Source: an uncultured bacterium
GTDB lineage: Bacteria > Bacteroidota > Ignavibacteria > Kapaibacteriales > UBA2268
Direction of reading: 5' to 3'
NCBI GenBank assembly: GCA_937875295.1
Contig: CALLXS010000082.1
Coordinates: 1-44,492 of the forward strand
Length of the DNA stretch: 44,492 nt
Positions 24,968-34,090 of the stretch are shown one piece after another; position 1 is the stretch's first letter; each line of letters starts with the position of its first letter. The position numbers and the translations under genes were made by a program. The notes below the pieces were generated by a model that worked only from the letters and a program-made list of their open reading frames with translations, made no database searches and was not told the DNA's origin.

Positions 24968-25699
24968 ATGCAAAAAGAAACGTATAATATTTACAGCAAC
25001 ATTTTAAGCCAAAATTTAGAAATTCAATTCTATGGCCATTATGGTTATGCTATTATAATGTTTCCTGCTCTTTCGGATTCTGCATCAAATTATGAACAAA
25101 ACGGTACAATAGAGGCTATCTCTGATTTTCTAAATAAAGGAAAATGCCGTATATTTTCTGTACCTTCTATAAATAATGAAATTTGGTTTTCCGATAAATA
25201 TACCTCTGAAGAAAAATCAAAATTATTTAATGATTATAATAATTTTATTTGTGAAGAATTTGTCCCATTAATATATGCCAAATGCAATGGTCCAGTTCCA
25301 ATTATCACTTGTGGAGCAAGCATTGGTGGGCTTTTAGCAGCAAATCAGTATTTCCGCAGACCCGATAATTTTTATGGTATGATTTCAATGAGTGGATTTT
25401 TTAATTTGCAATATCTAAGCAAAGAATATTTTGACGAAAATTGCTATTTTAATTCCCCCGAACATTACCTACCAAATCTTAATGATAGCTTTTGGTTATC
25501 TTATTTGCTTAGCAAACATCATGTATATTTATATAGCGGAAGTGGATCAAATGAATTCCCACATAATACTCAGAATTTTAGCAATTTATTAAACTCTAAG
25601 AATATTTCCAATACAAGCGAAATATGGGGTAATGAATTTGATCATAATTTCGATTCATGGAATAAAATGCTATTCCACATTTTAAATACAAAATTATAA
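24968..25699 (+). CDS. Alpha/beta-hydrolase esterase-like protein
   Basis: 243 aa matching the bacterial 'esterase family' (esterase D-like) fold. The nucleophile elbow is GASIGG with Ser118. FPALSDSASNYEQNG near residue 32 forms the oxyanion loop region, and the histidine of the triad is most likely His226 in GNEFDHNFDSWNKML. The acidic member is not certain. There is no signal peptide, so it is cytoplasmic. Relatives act on short acyl esters or, in some cases, on polyhydroxyalkanoate-like or carbohydrate esters, but no substrate can be named. It is separated from GAPDH by a terminator. Confidence 0.82.
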   Translation: MQKETYNIYSNILSQNLEIQFYGHYGYAIIMFPALSDSASNYEQNGTIEAISDFLNKGKCRIFSVPSINNEIWFSDKYTSEEKSKLFNDYNNFICEEFVPLIYAKCNGPVPIITCGASIGGLLAANQYFRRPDNFYGMISMSGFFNLQYLSKEYFDENCYFNSPEHYLPNLNDSFWLSYLLSKHHVYLYSGSGSNEFPHNTQNFSNLLNSKNISNTSEIWGNEFDHNFDSWNKMLFHILNTKL

Positions 25700-25703
25700 A
25701 CTC

Positions 25704-25743
25704 AAATATCTTCATTATTTAATTTAATCGAAGATATTTTTTT
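25704..25743 (+). terminator. Intrinsic terminator of the esterase gene
   Basis: AAATATCTTC (25704-25713) pairs perfectly with GAAGATATTT (25730-25739) around a 16-base AT loop. An uninterrupted T-run to 25743 follows. It begins 5 bases after the esterase stop. Confidence 0.8.
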
Positions 25744-25782
25744 GAAATTAATATTTTTTAATAGATAAAAAAGGACATTTAA

Positions 25783-26784
25783 ATGAAAACTAAACTAGCA
25801 ATTAATGGATTCGGTAGAATCGGAAGAATGGTATTCCGAATCGCGATGCAACATAAAGACCTATTCGAATTTACTGGTATCAATGATCTAACTGATACAA
25901 AAACTTTAGCACACCTTCTTAAATATGATTCAGTGCATGGAAAATATCCTGGCGAAATTAAAGTAGTTGACAATAAAATCATAGTAGATGGTATAGAAGT
26001 ACCTGTGTCTGCTGAAAAAGAAATTGAAAATATTCCATGGAAAGATAATGTGGACATAGTTCTAGAATGTACTGGAGTTTATACTTCAAAAGCAGCTTTG
26101 GAACGCCATTTATCAAATGGTGCTAGGAAAGTAGTGCTTTCTGCTCCTGCTAAAGACGAACTCGATGCTACAATCGTTATGGGTGTAAATGATGAAATTT
26201 TAACAGGGCAAGAAAGAACTCTCTCGAATGCATCTTGTACTACAAATTGCTTAGCTCCAATGGTCAAAATATTAAATGATAGATTCGGCATTGAATCTGG
26301 GCTTATGGTTACTATTCACGCTTATACTAACGACCAAAGAATTTTAGACCTACCTCATAAAGATTTAAGAAGAGCAAGAACTGCAGCAGTAAATACAATC
26401 CCAACTTCAACTGGAGCTGCTAAAGCTGTTGGCGTAGTTATTCCAGAAATGAAAGGCAAATTAAATGGTTATGCTGTTAGAGTACCTATACCTGATGGAT
26501 CATTAACTGATTTTTCATGCTTGCTTAAATCTGACGCTACTAAAGAGCAAATCAATTCTGTAATGAAAGAAGCATCTGAAACACAATTAAAGGGTATTTT
26601 AGAATATTCCGAAGAACCAATCGTATCCTCAGATATTATTGGTAATCCTCATTCTGTAATATTTGATTCACTCCTCACAGATGTACAAGGCAAGATGGTA
26701 AAAATCGTAGGATGGTATGATAATGAATTCGGATATTCAAATCGCTTAGCTGATTTAATTTTGAAATTAAGAGAACAATTATAA
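25783..26784 (+). CDS. gap: Glyceraldehyde-3-phosphate dehydrogenase
   Basis: Glycolytic oxidation of glyceraldehyde-3-phosphate with phosphate and NAD+ to 1,3-bisphosphoglycerate. 333 aa with NAD-binding NGFGRIGR (8-15), Asn34-Asp35 after the second strand (GINDL, usual for NAD+-preferring enzymes), the catalytic Cys152 in SNASCTTNC, His179 in TIHAYTNDQ, and the C-terminal WYDNEFGYSNR. AAAAAAGGA 6-7 bases upstream supports the ATG. Its own hairpins follow downstream, so it appears monocistronic, as often for a highly expressed glycolytic gene. Confidence 0.97.
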   Translation: MKTKLAINGFGRIGRMVFRIAMQHKDLFEFTGINDLTDTKTLAHLLKYDSVHGKYPGEIKVVDNKIIVDGIEVPVSAEKEIENIPWKDNVDIVLECTGVYTSKAALERHLSNGARKVVLSAPAKDELDATIVMGVNDEILTGQERTLSNASCTTNCLAPMVKILNDRFGIESGLMVTIHAYTNDQRILDLPHKDLRRARTAAVNTIPTSTGAAKAVGVVIPEMKGKLNGYAVRVPIPDGSLTDFSCLLKSDATKEQINSVMKEASETQLKGILEYSEEPIVSSDIIGNPHSVIFDSLLTDVQGKMVKIVGWYDNEFGYSNRLADLILKLREQL

Positions 26785-26804
26785 TTATAAATTCAAATAA
26801 AAAT

Positions 26805-26841
26805 GATTTAGACAAATTATTTTTATTAATAAGTCTAAATC
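26805..26841 (+). terminator. First hairpin downstream of gap
   Basis: GATTTAGAC (26805-26813) pairs with GTCTAAATC (26833-26841) around a 19-base AT loop. A-rich sequence, not T, follows immediately, so alone it is a weak terminator. It may stabilise the gap mRNA 3' end. Confidence 0.45.
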
Positions 26842-26856
26842 AAAAAATTATTTTTT

Positions 26857-26890
26857 CAACCAATGGGTAATTCTATTGGTTGATTTTTTT
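26857..26890 (+). terminator. Intrinsic terminator downstream of gap
   Basis: CAACCAAT (26857-26864) pairs with ATTGGTTG (26875-26882), extended by one T-A pair, and is followed by T7 (26884-26890). The T-run overlaps the end of the convergent response-regulator gene. Confidence 0.85.
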
Positions 26891-27551
26891 ATAATTGAAT
26901 AATATTATGTTTGATAGCATAACTCAAGATTTCAATTGTAGTGCGTACATTGAATTTCTCTTGAATATTTTTTTTGTGTGACTCCACTGTGCGAGGGCTT
27001 ATGCAGAGTTTGTCAGCTATTTCTTTTGTCGTTAATCCCTCAGCTATAAGCAATATCACTTCTTTTTCTCTATTTGAAATATTTTTACTTTCTTCCTCTT
27101 TGCCTGATATTTTATCAAAATAACTTTGATAAATAATATGCGAAATATTATTACCAAAATAAGGCACTCCATCATAAATTGAGTTAATTGCTTTTAGTAA
27201 TTCGACTTTTGAAGTATCTTTATTTAGGTATCCGAAAGCACCTTTATTAACTGCATCTAAGATTATATTTTTCTCATATCGTGAGCTTAGCATTAAGATT
27301 TTGAGTCCTTCATTTTTCTTTAATAGATCTTCTATTAAATCATTTCCCAATTGATTATTCAAATTTACATCTAAAAGTAAAATATCGGGAGTCTCAATGC
27401 TCATTTTTTCCTGTAATTCTTCTATTGTCCCTGCTTCAATTATTAATTTATAATTATTTTCACTAATAAAAATTGCTTTTATTCCTTCGCGAACTATTTT
27501 ATGGTCGTCCAAAATAGCTATTTTAATTAAATCGGTATTTGATATTTCCAT
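26889..27551 (-). CDS. NarL/FixJ-type response regulator
   Basis: 220 aa: a receiver domain (about 9-130) and a LuxR-type helix-turn-helix (about 155-215). The phospho-acceptor is Asp61 in LLLDVNL, with acidic Asp15/Asp16 (LDDHKIV), the switch Ser in MLSSR and Lys111 in GYLNKD. The DNA-binding part has SNREKEVILLIAEGLTTKEI and SPRTVESHKKN. It follows the sensor kinase by 57 bases on the same strand, so it is almost certainly the cognate output, activating or repressing promoters once phosphorylated. Target genes are not visible. Confidence 0.95.
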   Translation of the reverse strand: MEISNTDLIKIAILDDHKIVREGIKAIFISENNYKLIIEAGTIEELQEKMSIETPDILLLDVNLNNQLGNDLIEDLLKKNEGLKILMLSSRYEKNIILDAVNKGAFGYLNKDTSKVELLKAINSIYDGVPYFGNNISHIIYQSYFDKISGKEEESKNISNREKEVILLIAEGLTTKEIADKLCISPRTVESHKKNIQEKFNVRTTIEILSYAIKHNIIQL

Positions 27552-27608
27552 AATAATCTCAGATATTATTAAAATTTTAAGATCCGCAATTTAATAAAAA
27601 TATTTCTA

Positions 27609-29618
27609 TTAATTCTTATATGGCAAAAGAATACTAAAAGTTATATTATCAGAAGTTGCACTTTCGACAATAATACTACCATTATTTAATTTAATTAATT
27701 CATTAGCTATATCTAATCCCATACCTTTGCTTCCAATAAAAACTTGGTTAGTTTCATTATTTGAATTATTTTTATGTTTAAATAATTTTTCAACTCCTTC
27801 TACACAAGCTCCATTATGGCACTTATTTTTAATAGATATTATAGAATTAATATCATCAAAAGTTGTCGAAATAAATACAGTTGATTTAACATCACCATAT
27901 TTAAGTGAATTAGTAAGCAAATTTCTGAAAGCAGTCTTGAACATTTCTATATCTGCATATGCCTTAATATCATTGGTATATCTCTTTTCAAAAACTATTT
28001 TACGCTCCTGAGCTAAATTACTATTAAAAGTAATTATTTTATCTAATTCAGAATTAATATCAAAAACTACTTTTGTAGTTTTTAATTTGCCTAAATTTGC
28101 CATTGCCCATTCAAGCAAATTCTTTAGAAATATATTTAGGTCAATTGCAGCATCTTTCATACTTTTGATGAAGTATTTGAGAGATTCCTTATCAATGGTT
28201 TCAAAGGAATTATCTAAAGATTCTGTAATCATTTGAAAAGAAGAAATTGGTGAGCGTAAATCGTGAGCAATAATAGAAAAGAATTTATCTTTTTGTTTGT
28301 TTAGCTCTTCTAATTCAATGTTCTTTTGTTCTAATTTAGAATTATTAACTTTTTTATAATAGAATTTTAAATATATAATTAAAGATATTAATAATAATAA
28401 TATCGAAATTAATATAAAGATGATCCTACCCTGAGCAGCTTGTTTTAAAGATATAGCAGTAAGTTGATTATTTTTTTGCAGTATAGCGATCTCATTGTCC
28501 TTTTTCTCAGCTTCATATTTTTTTTCAAATTCAGCTAAATTTTTCTGGCTTTGCTCATCAAAATATTTTTCTTTTGCTTCGTTGAAGATCTTAAGAAATT
28601 CATAAGCTTTTTTATCATTTCCAGTTTTAGCATAAATATCAGATAATTCTTTTGAACTTTTTAACAACATTAAATGATATTTAATTCTTTTTGCTATGTC
28701 AAAGCTTTTGTTATAATAATTAATTGATTCTTCTGTTTTATTGTTGATATAGCTTATTTTCCCGAGATGATTTAAAATAATACACTCTGATAATGTTATT
28801 TGACTATTCTCCCCACTTTCTTTTTCAGACTCTTTTAATATTTTTAGGGCATCGGAGAAATAATTTTCTGCAATAATATATTTCTTTTTATCTAAGTAGA
28901 TTTCTCCTAGCAAATCATATCTTACGGCAATTTTATATTTATTCTTTAGTCTTAATTCTATTTCGAGAGCTTGAGTTTGGTATTTTAAAGCATTATCTAA
29001 GTCTCCTTTTAATCTATATGCTGAAGCTATACCGCTTAATCTCACAGCGATTCTTGGCAAATCATTTATTTTTTTGTAATATTTTAGGGATTCCTCATAG
29101 CTTTCAATTGCATTATCATATTCTTTCCACATTTCATAAATCTTTCCCATTGTATTTTGAGAATTAGCTATGCCCTCTTCATTATTTATTTTTCGGTTAT
29201 GTTCTATTGATAATCTTACATTATTAATTGACTCATTATATTGACCAAGCAAAAACTGAGCAATGGATTTATCTGAATAAAACATTGCCAAGCGCTTATC
29301 ATTGGAGTATTTTGCTGAGTAATTTATTCCATAATTGCAATACTCTATCGCCTTTTCATATACTCCTGCTCCAAGATAATTATTAGCAATAATAGAATAT
29401 GAATTGCAAAGTGCTTCGAAATCTTCTATTGAATAATTATTGATGATTTTTATGGCTTCGAATGCTACATTATTTGAATTAAAATATTGTCTTGCTATAG
29501 AAAGAGAATCAGCAGTAGCAATTAATACTTTATAATCTCCCGAATTTGACTTACCTTGTGCACGTCCTATATTAAATGATAAGATCAATAATGATAATAT
29601 GTAACAAATTTTAGTCAT
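27609..29618 (-). CDS. TPR sensor histidine kinase with degenerate G1 box
   Basis: About 669 aa from the ATG at 29618; a TTG three codons upstream is also possible. A signal peptide is followed by about seven TPR-like helical pairs (30-355), a coiled coil, one membrane helix (398-419) and the HisKA/HATPase core. Phospho-acceptor His452 is in SIIAHDLRSP, and the N box FRNLLTNSLKYG has Asn565 and Asn569. Where DxGxG is expected the sequence is HNGAC (600-604), losing the adenine-contacting Asp and the second Gly. The G2 box GSKGMGLDIA (628-637) is kept. The periplasmic TPR sensor architecture is typical of FCB two-component systems. The regulator gene follows 57 bases later. Confidence 0.92.
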   Translation of the reverse strand: MTKICYILSLLILSFNIGRAQGKSNSGDYKVLIATADSLSIARQYFNSNNVAFEAIKIINNYSIEDFEALCNSYSIIANNYLGAGVYEKAIEYCNYGINYSAKYSNDKRLAMFYSDKSIAQFLLGQYNESINNVRLSIEHNRKINNEEGIANSQNTMGKIYEMWKEYDNAIESYEESLKYYKKINDLPRIAVRLSGIASAYRLKGDLDNALKYQTQALEIELRLKNKYKIAVRYDLLGEIYLDKKKYIIAENYFSDALKILKESEKESGENSQITLSECIILNHLGKISYINNKTEESINYYNKSFDIAKRIKYHLMLLKSSKELSDIYAKTGNDKKAYEFLKIFNEAKEKYFDEQSQKNLAEFEKKYEAEKKDNEIAILQKNNQLTAISLKQAAQGRIIFILISILLLLISLIIYLKFYYKKVNNSKLEQKNIELEELNKQKDKFFSIIAHDLRSPISSFQMITESLDNSFETIDKESLKYFIKSMKDAAIDLNIFLKNLLEWAMANLGKLKTTKVVFDINSELDKIITFNSNLAQERKIVFEKRYTNDIKAYADIEMFKTAFRNLLTNSLKYGDVKSTVFISTTFDDINSIISIKNKCHNGACVEGVEKLFKHKNNSNNETNQVFIGSKGMGLDIANELIKLNNGSIIVESATSDNITFSILLPYKN

Positions 29619-29792
29619 AACAATCAAAATATACTTTATATTTAATATGCAAATATAACAAATTATTTATGAAATATAATCTTAAATGATTTTTATTTTT
29701 ATACTTACCCTAGATAAAATTTTTTAAAAATACGTAATTAATTTAATATTTTCTCAGTGAAAACACGGATTAAATTTAAGTAAATTATAGGA

Positions 29793-29823
29793 TTGCAGAG
29801 AATAAATCCTTATAGTAATTTTG
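29793..29823 (+). promoter_or_regulatory. Bacteroidota-type promoter for the small membrane protein
   Basis: TTG (29793-29795), 20 bases, then TAATTTTG (29816-29823), with the ATG of the downstream gene 40 bases on. This is the same arrangement as the promoters at 5232-5262 and 15373-15402. Confidence 0.55.
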
Positions 29824-29863
29824 TAGTGTCAATTGTAGTAATATTTTAAAATTTCTAATTTAA

Positions 29864-30283
29864 ATGAATTCGAATATTCTTTTTTTGAATAGTTTTCGAA
29901 GTTCTGATATAAAAAAGACTTCTATGAATTTAATTCTAATAATAGCTAATATATTAATTATAGTGGGATTATTTGTTCCTTCGATTTCTATTATGAATTA
30001 TTCATTGACTTTTATTCAAGATTTTCTTTCATCAGCAATTTTTTACATATTTCTATCAATATTTTCAATTATTGTACTAATTAAAAACAACAAATTATTA
30101 TTTTATATAAACATAATTTTAGGAGTAATTATTACGCTTATCTCAATTTTCTTTATCGTGGATACTTTAAAGACAACAGCAAAAATTGAAATTGGATCAT
30201 TCTTGGTCTTAACTGGAAGCATATTAATTATTCTAGGGAGTGTAGTTGGAGTGGTTATTTTAAAGGAGAGAAGGGTAGAATAG
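29864..30283 (+). CDS. Four-helix membrane protein, unknown function
   Basis: 139 aa with four hydrophobic segments (about 20-42, 52-72, 78-100 and 108-133) separated by very short loops, and a basic C-terminal tail (KERRVE). I recognise no family motif. The topology is that of a small inner-membrane protein with both ends in the cytoplasm. It is divergently arranged to the sensor kinase, has a plausible promoter 40 bases upstream and a strong terminator downstream, and so is a free-standing gene. Divergence from a two-component pair makes it a possible target or accessory of that system, but this is inference. Confidence 0.7.
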   Translation: MNSNILFLNSFRSSDIKKTSMNLILIIANILIIVGLFVPSISIMNYSLTFIQDFLSSAIFYIFLSIFSIIVLIKNNKLLFYINIILGVIITLISIFFIVDTLKTTAKIEIGSFLVLTGSILIILGSVVGVVILKERRVE

Positions 30284-30405
30284 AATTTATGCAAAAAAGA
30301 ATTTTTATTAATTAAGCCTATGTAAATATTCTTTGCATAAATGACAATATTTAATATTTTTTCATCATTACCCAATTTAATAATTATTTTTTAATAATTA
30401 TTTTT

Positions 30406-30440
30406 AAACCTCTAACATAAAAAATGTTAGAGGTTTTTTT
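30406..30440 (+). terminator. Strong intrinsic terminator before scpA
   Basis: A 13-bp perfect stem pairs AAACCTCTAACAT with ATGTTAGAGGTTT. It has an A5 loop (30419-30423) and a T-run to 30440. It ends the transcript of the small membrane protein 123 bases past its stop. The rest of the roughly 300-base gap is A/T-rich, with a repeated TTAATAATTATTTTT at about 30378-30405. Confidence 0.9.
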
Positions 30441-30517
30441 ATTAAATAATTATGTTGTTTATAAATAATTAAAAATAATGTGGAATAATTTATTATTATT
30501 ATCTGAAAATAAAAGTA

Positions 30518-30525
30518 TAATTTTG
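30518..30525 (+). promoter_or_regulatory. scpA: Putative -7 box for the scpA operon
   Basis: TAATTTTG, 57 bases ahead of the scpA ATG. The -33 position holds TTA rather than TTG at 19-base spacing, so this is a weaker match than the other promoters. Confidence 0.4.
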
Positions 30526-30582
30526 CTTTTTGAAATATTACAAATTTTATACTAATAAAAGAAAAATATTGCAGTTATATAA

Positions 30583-31323
30583 ATGTATAAATTAAAATTA
30601 CCAAATTTCGAAGGACCATTCGACCTTTTATTATATTTTATTAAAAGGGATGAATTAAATATCTATGATATTCCTATAGCTAAAATAACAGAAGAATTCT
30701 TAAAATATATTAAGCTAATGCAACAATTTGATTTAGAATTAGCTGGAGAATTTCTCGTTATGGCTACTACTTTAATGTACATTAAAGTACAAATGCTCTT
30801 GCCACAAGAAGAAAGCGAAGATGGTAATCCTATCGAAGACCCTCGCACTCAATTGGTTCAGCGACTTTTAGAATATAAAAGATATAAAGAAGCAGCAATT
30901 AATCTCAAAGAACTCGAAGATGAGCAGAAATATATTTATTACAGACGCTTATTCATCGAAGACCAAAGAAATGCTGAAGATGCTCAATGTAATAATTATA
31001 CTAATGCTAATTTATTTGATTTAATTCGCGCTATTAACAAGGTTCTTTCTAAAAAGAATCAAGAAGTAGATAAAGAGCATATTGTAAATTTATTCACAAT
31101 GACTGTAGAAGAAAAATCTAATGAACTCCTCCAAGCTCTAAAGAAATCACAGAGATTAAAATTCTCTCAATTTATCTCAAAAATGAATAAACCTTCTATA
31201 ATTGTTACCTTCCTAGCAATTTTAGATTTATTACGAAATAAAGTAATTAACATTATTCAAGATAATTCTTTCGACGAAATAATAATTAGTATTTCTAAAG
31301 ATTCTGAAATCGTTGCTGCATAA
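30583..31323 (+). CDS. scpA: Segregation and condensation protein A
   Basis: ScpA is the kleisin subunit that, with ScpB, bridges the SMC dimer to form the bacterial condensin. 246 aa, the normal length. It has the diagnostic N-terminal FEGPFDLLLYFIKRDELNIYDIPIAKITEE and LELAGEFLVMATTLMYIKVQMLLP, an acidic central linker, and a C-terminal winged-helix region (about 165-246). It is followed after 46 bases by scpB, the usual order. The smc gene is not in the window. Confidence 0.95.
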   Translation: MYKLKLPNFEGPFDLLLYFIKRDELNIYDIPIAKITEEFLKYIKLMQQFDLELAGEFLVMATTLMYIKVQMLLPQEESEDGNPIEDPRTQLVQRLLEYKRYKEAAINLKELEDEQKYIYYRRLFIEDQRNAEDAQCNNYTNANLFDLIRAINKVLSKKNQEVDKEHIVNLFTMTVEEKSNELLQALKKSQRLKFSQFISKMNKPSIIVTFLAILDLLRNKVINIIQDNSFDEIIISISKDSEIVAA

Positions 31324-31369
31324 TTTTATAAAAATTAAACCGAATTACTACATTTGAAAATTAAAGATA

Positions 31370-32146
31370 ATGGAAAATATTTTAAAAAATGAGTTTTTGA
31401 AATTATCCAAGCAAGAACAAAAGACCGCCCTCGAGGTTATTTTATTTGCATCAGATACACCTCTATCCGAGAAGGAATTATCAATTATATTTAATATAAA
31501 TACTCAAGTAATTTCTGGAAATCAAAACAATCAAATTGATGAAGATGAAGATACAAATTCAAACTTTTTTGACTTCCAATCTCTAATAAATGAAATTAAT
31601 ATCGACCTTAATAATACTGGTAGACCCTTCCAAATAATTATGAATGCCGGAGGATATTTATTTTCCTCTAAGCCTGAATATGGAGAATTGCTACAAAGCA
31701 TATCTAAATATAAAATTAAAAAACGTTTATCTCAAGCAGCTCTCGAGACTCTATCAATAATTGCATATAAACAACCAATTTCTAAACCGGAAATTGAGCA
31801 AATTAGAGGTATTAATTCTAACGAAATAGTAAATTCTTTGTCTGAAAAAGGATTGATTGAAATCATCGGACGACGCGATATTATCGGAAAACCACTTATT
31901 TATGGAACGACAAATAATTTTTTAAAAATTTTTGGTATTAATTCATTAGAAGATTTACCAAAATTAAGAGAAATTGATGAAATATTAGAAGAACAAGGGA
32001 AATCAACTGATAATACCATAACTCTTAATATTGATGGATTTGACGAAACTAATGATAAGAACAGTCAATTCGAGATTCCACCTTTTAATGATTACTCTGA
32101 AAAAAATGAAACAAATATTTTAGAAGCCAAAAACGACAATATTTAA
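31370..32146 (+). CDS. scpB: Segregation and condensation protein B
   Basis: 258 aa. ScpB dimers bind the middle of ScpA in the SMC complex. Two winged-helix domains are visible. The first (about 8-110) opens with LEVILFASDTPLSEKEL and is interrupted by an acidic insert (QIDEDEDTNSN, about 60-70). The second has RLSQAALETLSIIAYKQPISKPEIEQIRG and GRRDIIGKPLIYGTT. A Ser/Asn/Asp-rich acidic tail of about 55 residues follows. It is downstream of scpA by 46 bases and thus co-expressed with it. Confidence 0.94.
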   Translation: MENILKNEFLKLSKQEQKTALEVILFASDTPLSEKELSIIFNINTQVISGNQNNQIDEDEDTNSNFFDFQSLINEINIDLNNTGRPFQIIMNAGGYLFSSKPEYGELLQSISKYKIKKRLSQAALETLSIIAYKQPISKPEIEQIRGINSNEIVNSLSEKGLIEIIGRRDIIGKPLIYGTTNNFLKIFGINSLEDLPKLREIDEILEEQGKSTDNTITLNIDGFDETNDKNSQFEIPPFNDYSEKNETNILEAKNDNI

Positions 32147-32214
32147 AATTATTAAAATAATTTCATTTATACATCGTTATAATCTGCTTATTTTTATTTT
32201 GATTGAATCCCAAA

Positions 32215-33990
32215 ATGCTAACTAAGGAAAAACAAGATCAAATTTTAAAAATTATAAATATTGTGCTAGCAATATTTGGATTTCTATCATTTATTTCCCT
32301 TATCATGATCACTGGATTTTATATTAGTGATAGTGTAATTAATTTCCTTACTCTTTTTATTAAAATTCAAATTGCTTTTTTTATTTTACAAGAAATTTAT
32401 AGATTTATTGTAACTCACAATAAAAAGGATTTTATCAAAAGAAGATATATTGAGCTTCTAATTGCAGTTTTCTTTTTACTCTTTTTAGTCTTTCCTGACC
32501 AAATTTCTGATCTTTTTAAATCTATATTTCAATCTCTTAAACCCAATGATTTAGATATAATATATTTAATCACTGCGCAAGTACCATTCTTGATTGTAAT
32601 TTTTCGTAAATTATTAAAATATGCTGTTAATTTAGGAAGAATTCAGCTTCATTCCGGTGCGATTTTTATGATAAGTTTTGCTATTATAATTTTGTTTGGA
32701 ACATTTTTGTTAATGTTACCAAAATCAGTACCACTTGGAAGTCCATCTATAAACTTCGTGAATGCATTGTTTACCTCTACTAGTGCAGTATGCGTAACTG
32801 GTTTAGCTGTATTAAATGTTGCGACAGATTTCTCCTTTACTGGACAATTATTTATTTTATCTCTAATTCAAATTGGAGGGCTTGGAGTACTTACTTTGAC
32901 TGCTCTTTTTGCAATGTTTGCTAATGGCGGAATTAGCTTCCAAATCCGTGTAATTATGAGCGATGTACTTAGCGATGATAATTTAAGCGATATTACCCAG
33001 TTAATTAAAAGAATCATTTTATATACATTTGTATCAGAATTAATTTGCGCTATTCCTATGTATATTTCTTTAGGTGGGAGCTTTTCTCAACCAAATGGAG
33101 ATCATATATATACGGCAATTTTTCATTCAATATCAGCATTTTGTAATGCAGGCTTTTCTACCTATTCTAATAATTTAATGGATCCGGCAGTTCAAAATAA
33201 CTACCTATTTTTATCAATGATTATGATTTTAATCACTATTGGTGGTATTGGATTCCCAGTTATTCAAAATTTACTTCACTTAAAACCGTTTGCACCAAAT
33301 CAAAAAAGGCTTAGATATCAACTTACTATTACAACAAAAGTTGTTTTAATTACTTCTTTTTGTTTAGTTGTAATTCCAACAATTTTGCTATTTTTCGTTG
33401 AACCTATGACATATTTTCCTGATTCCAGCGAATTTGGTAATTTCTTTCATTCTCTCTTCCTTTCTGTTACAAGTAGAACCGCAGGCTTTAATACTCTACC
33501 GCTAAATGATTTAAGAGCACCATCTGTTATTTTAGTAATTTGTATAATGTCTATCGGTGCATCGCCTGCTTCGACTGGAGGTGGGATTAAAACCACCACT
33601 TTTGCAATCGTAATTTTGCAGTTTTTTAGATTATTAAAGGGGCAAGAAAAGTTATTTATATTTAATAGAGAAATTCACCGCGAGGTAGTCAGGAAAGCTC
33701 TTTTAATAATGTTTGCGTATTTCTTATGCTTTGCAGTAGCTACATTTGTTATATCTTCAATAGAACCCGAATATAACATTGTTGATATATCTTTTGATGT
33801 GATTTCTGCTTTATCAACTGTAGGTCTATATAGAGATTTTACACCATATTTTTCGGTTCCCACTAAATTTATTATTATTTTATGTATGTTCATTGGCAGA
33901 ATTGGAGTACTTACGTTCTTTATGGCATTCCATAGACCTAAATTAGAACCAAATTATAAGTTACCTAAGACTCATATTATGATTGGCTAA
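32215..33990 (+). CDS. TrkH/KtrB-family potassium channel subunit
   Basis: About 591 aa from the ATG at 32215; a TTG four codons upstream is possible, but neither start has a clear ribosome site. Membrane pore protein for K+ uptake. All four selectivity-filter loops are visible: STSAVCVTGLAV, SAFCNAGFSTYS, SRTAGFNTLPL and SALSTVGLYRDF, each with the central Gly. An N-terminal extension with four or five hydrophobic segments (about 12-150) precedes the four-repeat core, and the C-terminus is GRIGVLTFFMAF. The cytoplasmic gating partner TrkA/KtrA is not next to it. It follows scpB by 68 bases, so it may be read from the same transcript. Confidence 0.93.
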   Translation: MLTKEKQDQILKIINIVLAIFGFLSFISLIMITGFYISDSVINFLTLFIKIQIAFFILQEIYRFIVTHNKKDFIKRRYIELLIAVFFLLFLVFPDQISDLFKSIFQSLKPNDLDIIYLITAQVPFLIVIFRKLLKYAVNLGRIQLHSGAIFMISFAIIILFGTFLLMLPKSVPLGSPSINFVNALFTSTSAVCVTGLAVLNVATDFSFTGQLFILSLIQIGGLGVLTLTALFAMFANGGISFQIRVIMSDVLSDDNLSDITQLIKRIILYTFVSELICAIPMYISLGGSFSQPNGDHIYTAIFHSISAFCNAGFSTYSNNLMDPAVQNNYLFLSMIMILITIGGIGFPVIQNLLHLKPFAPNQKRLRYQLTITTKVVLITSFCLVVIPTILLFFVEPMTYFPDSSEFGNFFHSLFLSVTSRTAGFNTLPLNDLRAPSVILVICIMSIGASPASTGGGIKTTTFAIVILQFFRLLKGQEKLFIFNREIHREVVRKALLIMFAYFLCFAVATFVISSIEPEYNIVDISFDVISALSTVGLYRDFTPYFSVPTKFIIILCMFIGRIGVLTFFMAFHRPKLEPNYKLPKTHIMIG

Positions 33991-34090
33991 AAGTTAGAAC
34001 TTAAAATCAAATATTAATAAATATAAATCGTTTATTTTTGCATAGATATAAGAAATTAATAATAAATAATTAATAATACGGAATATAAAA

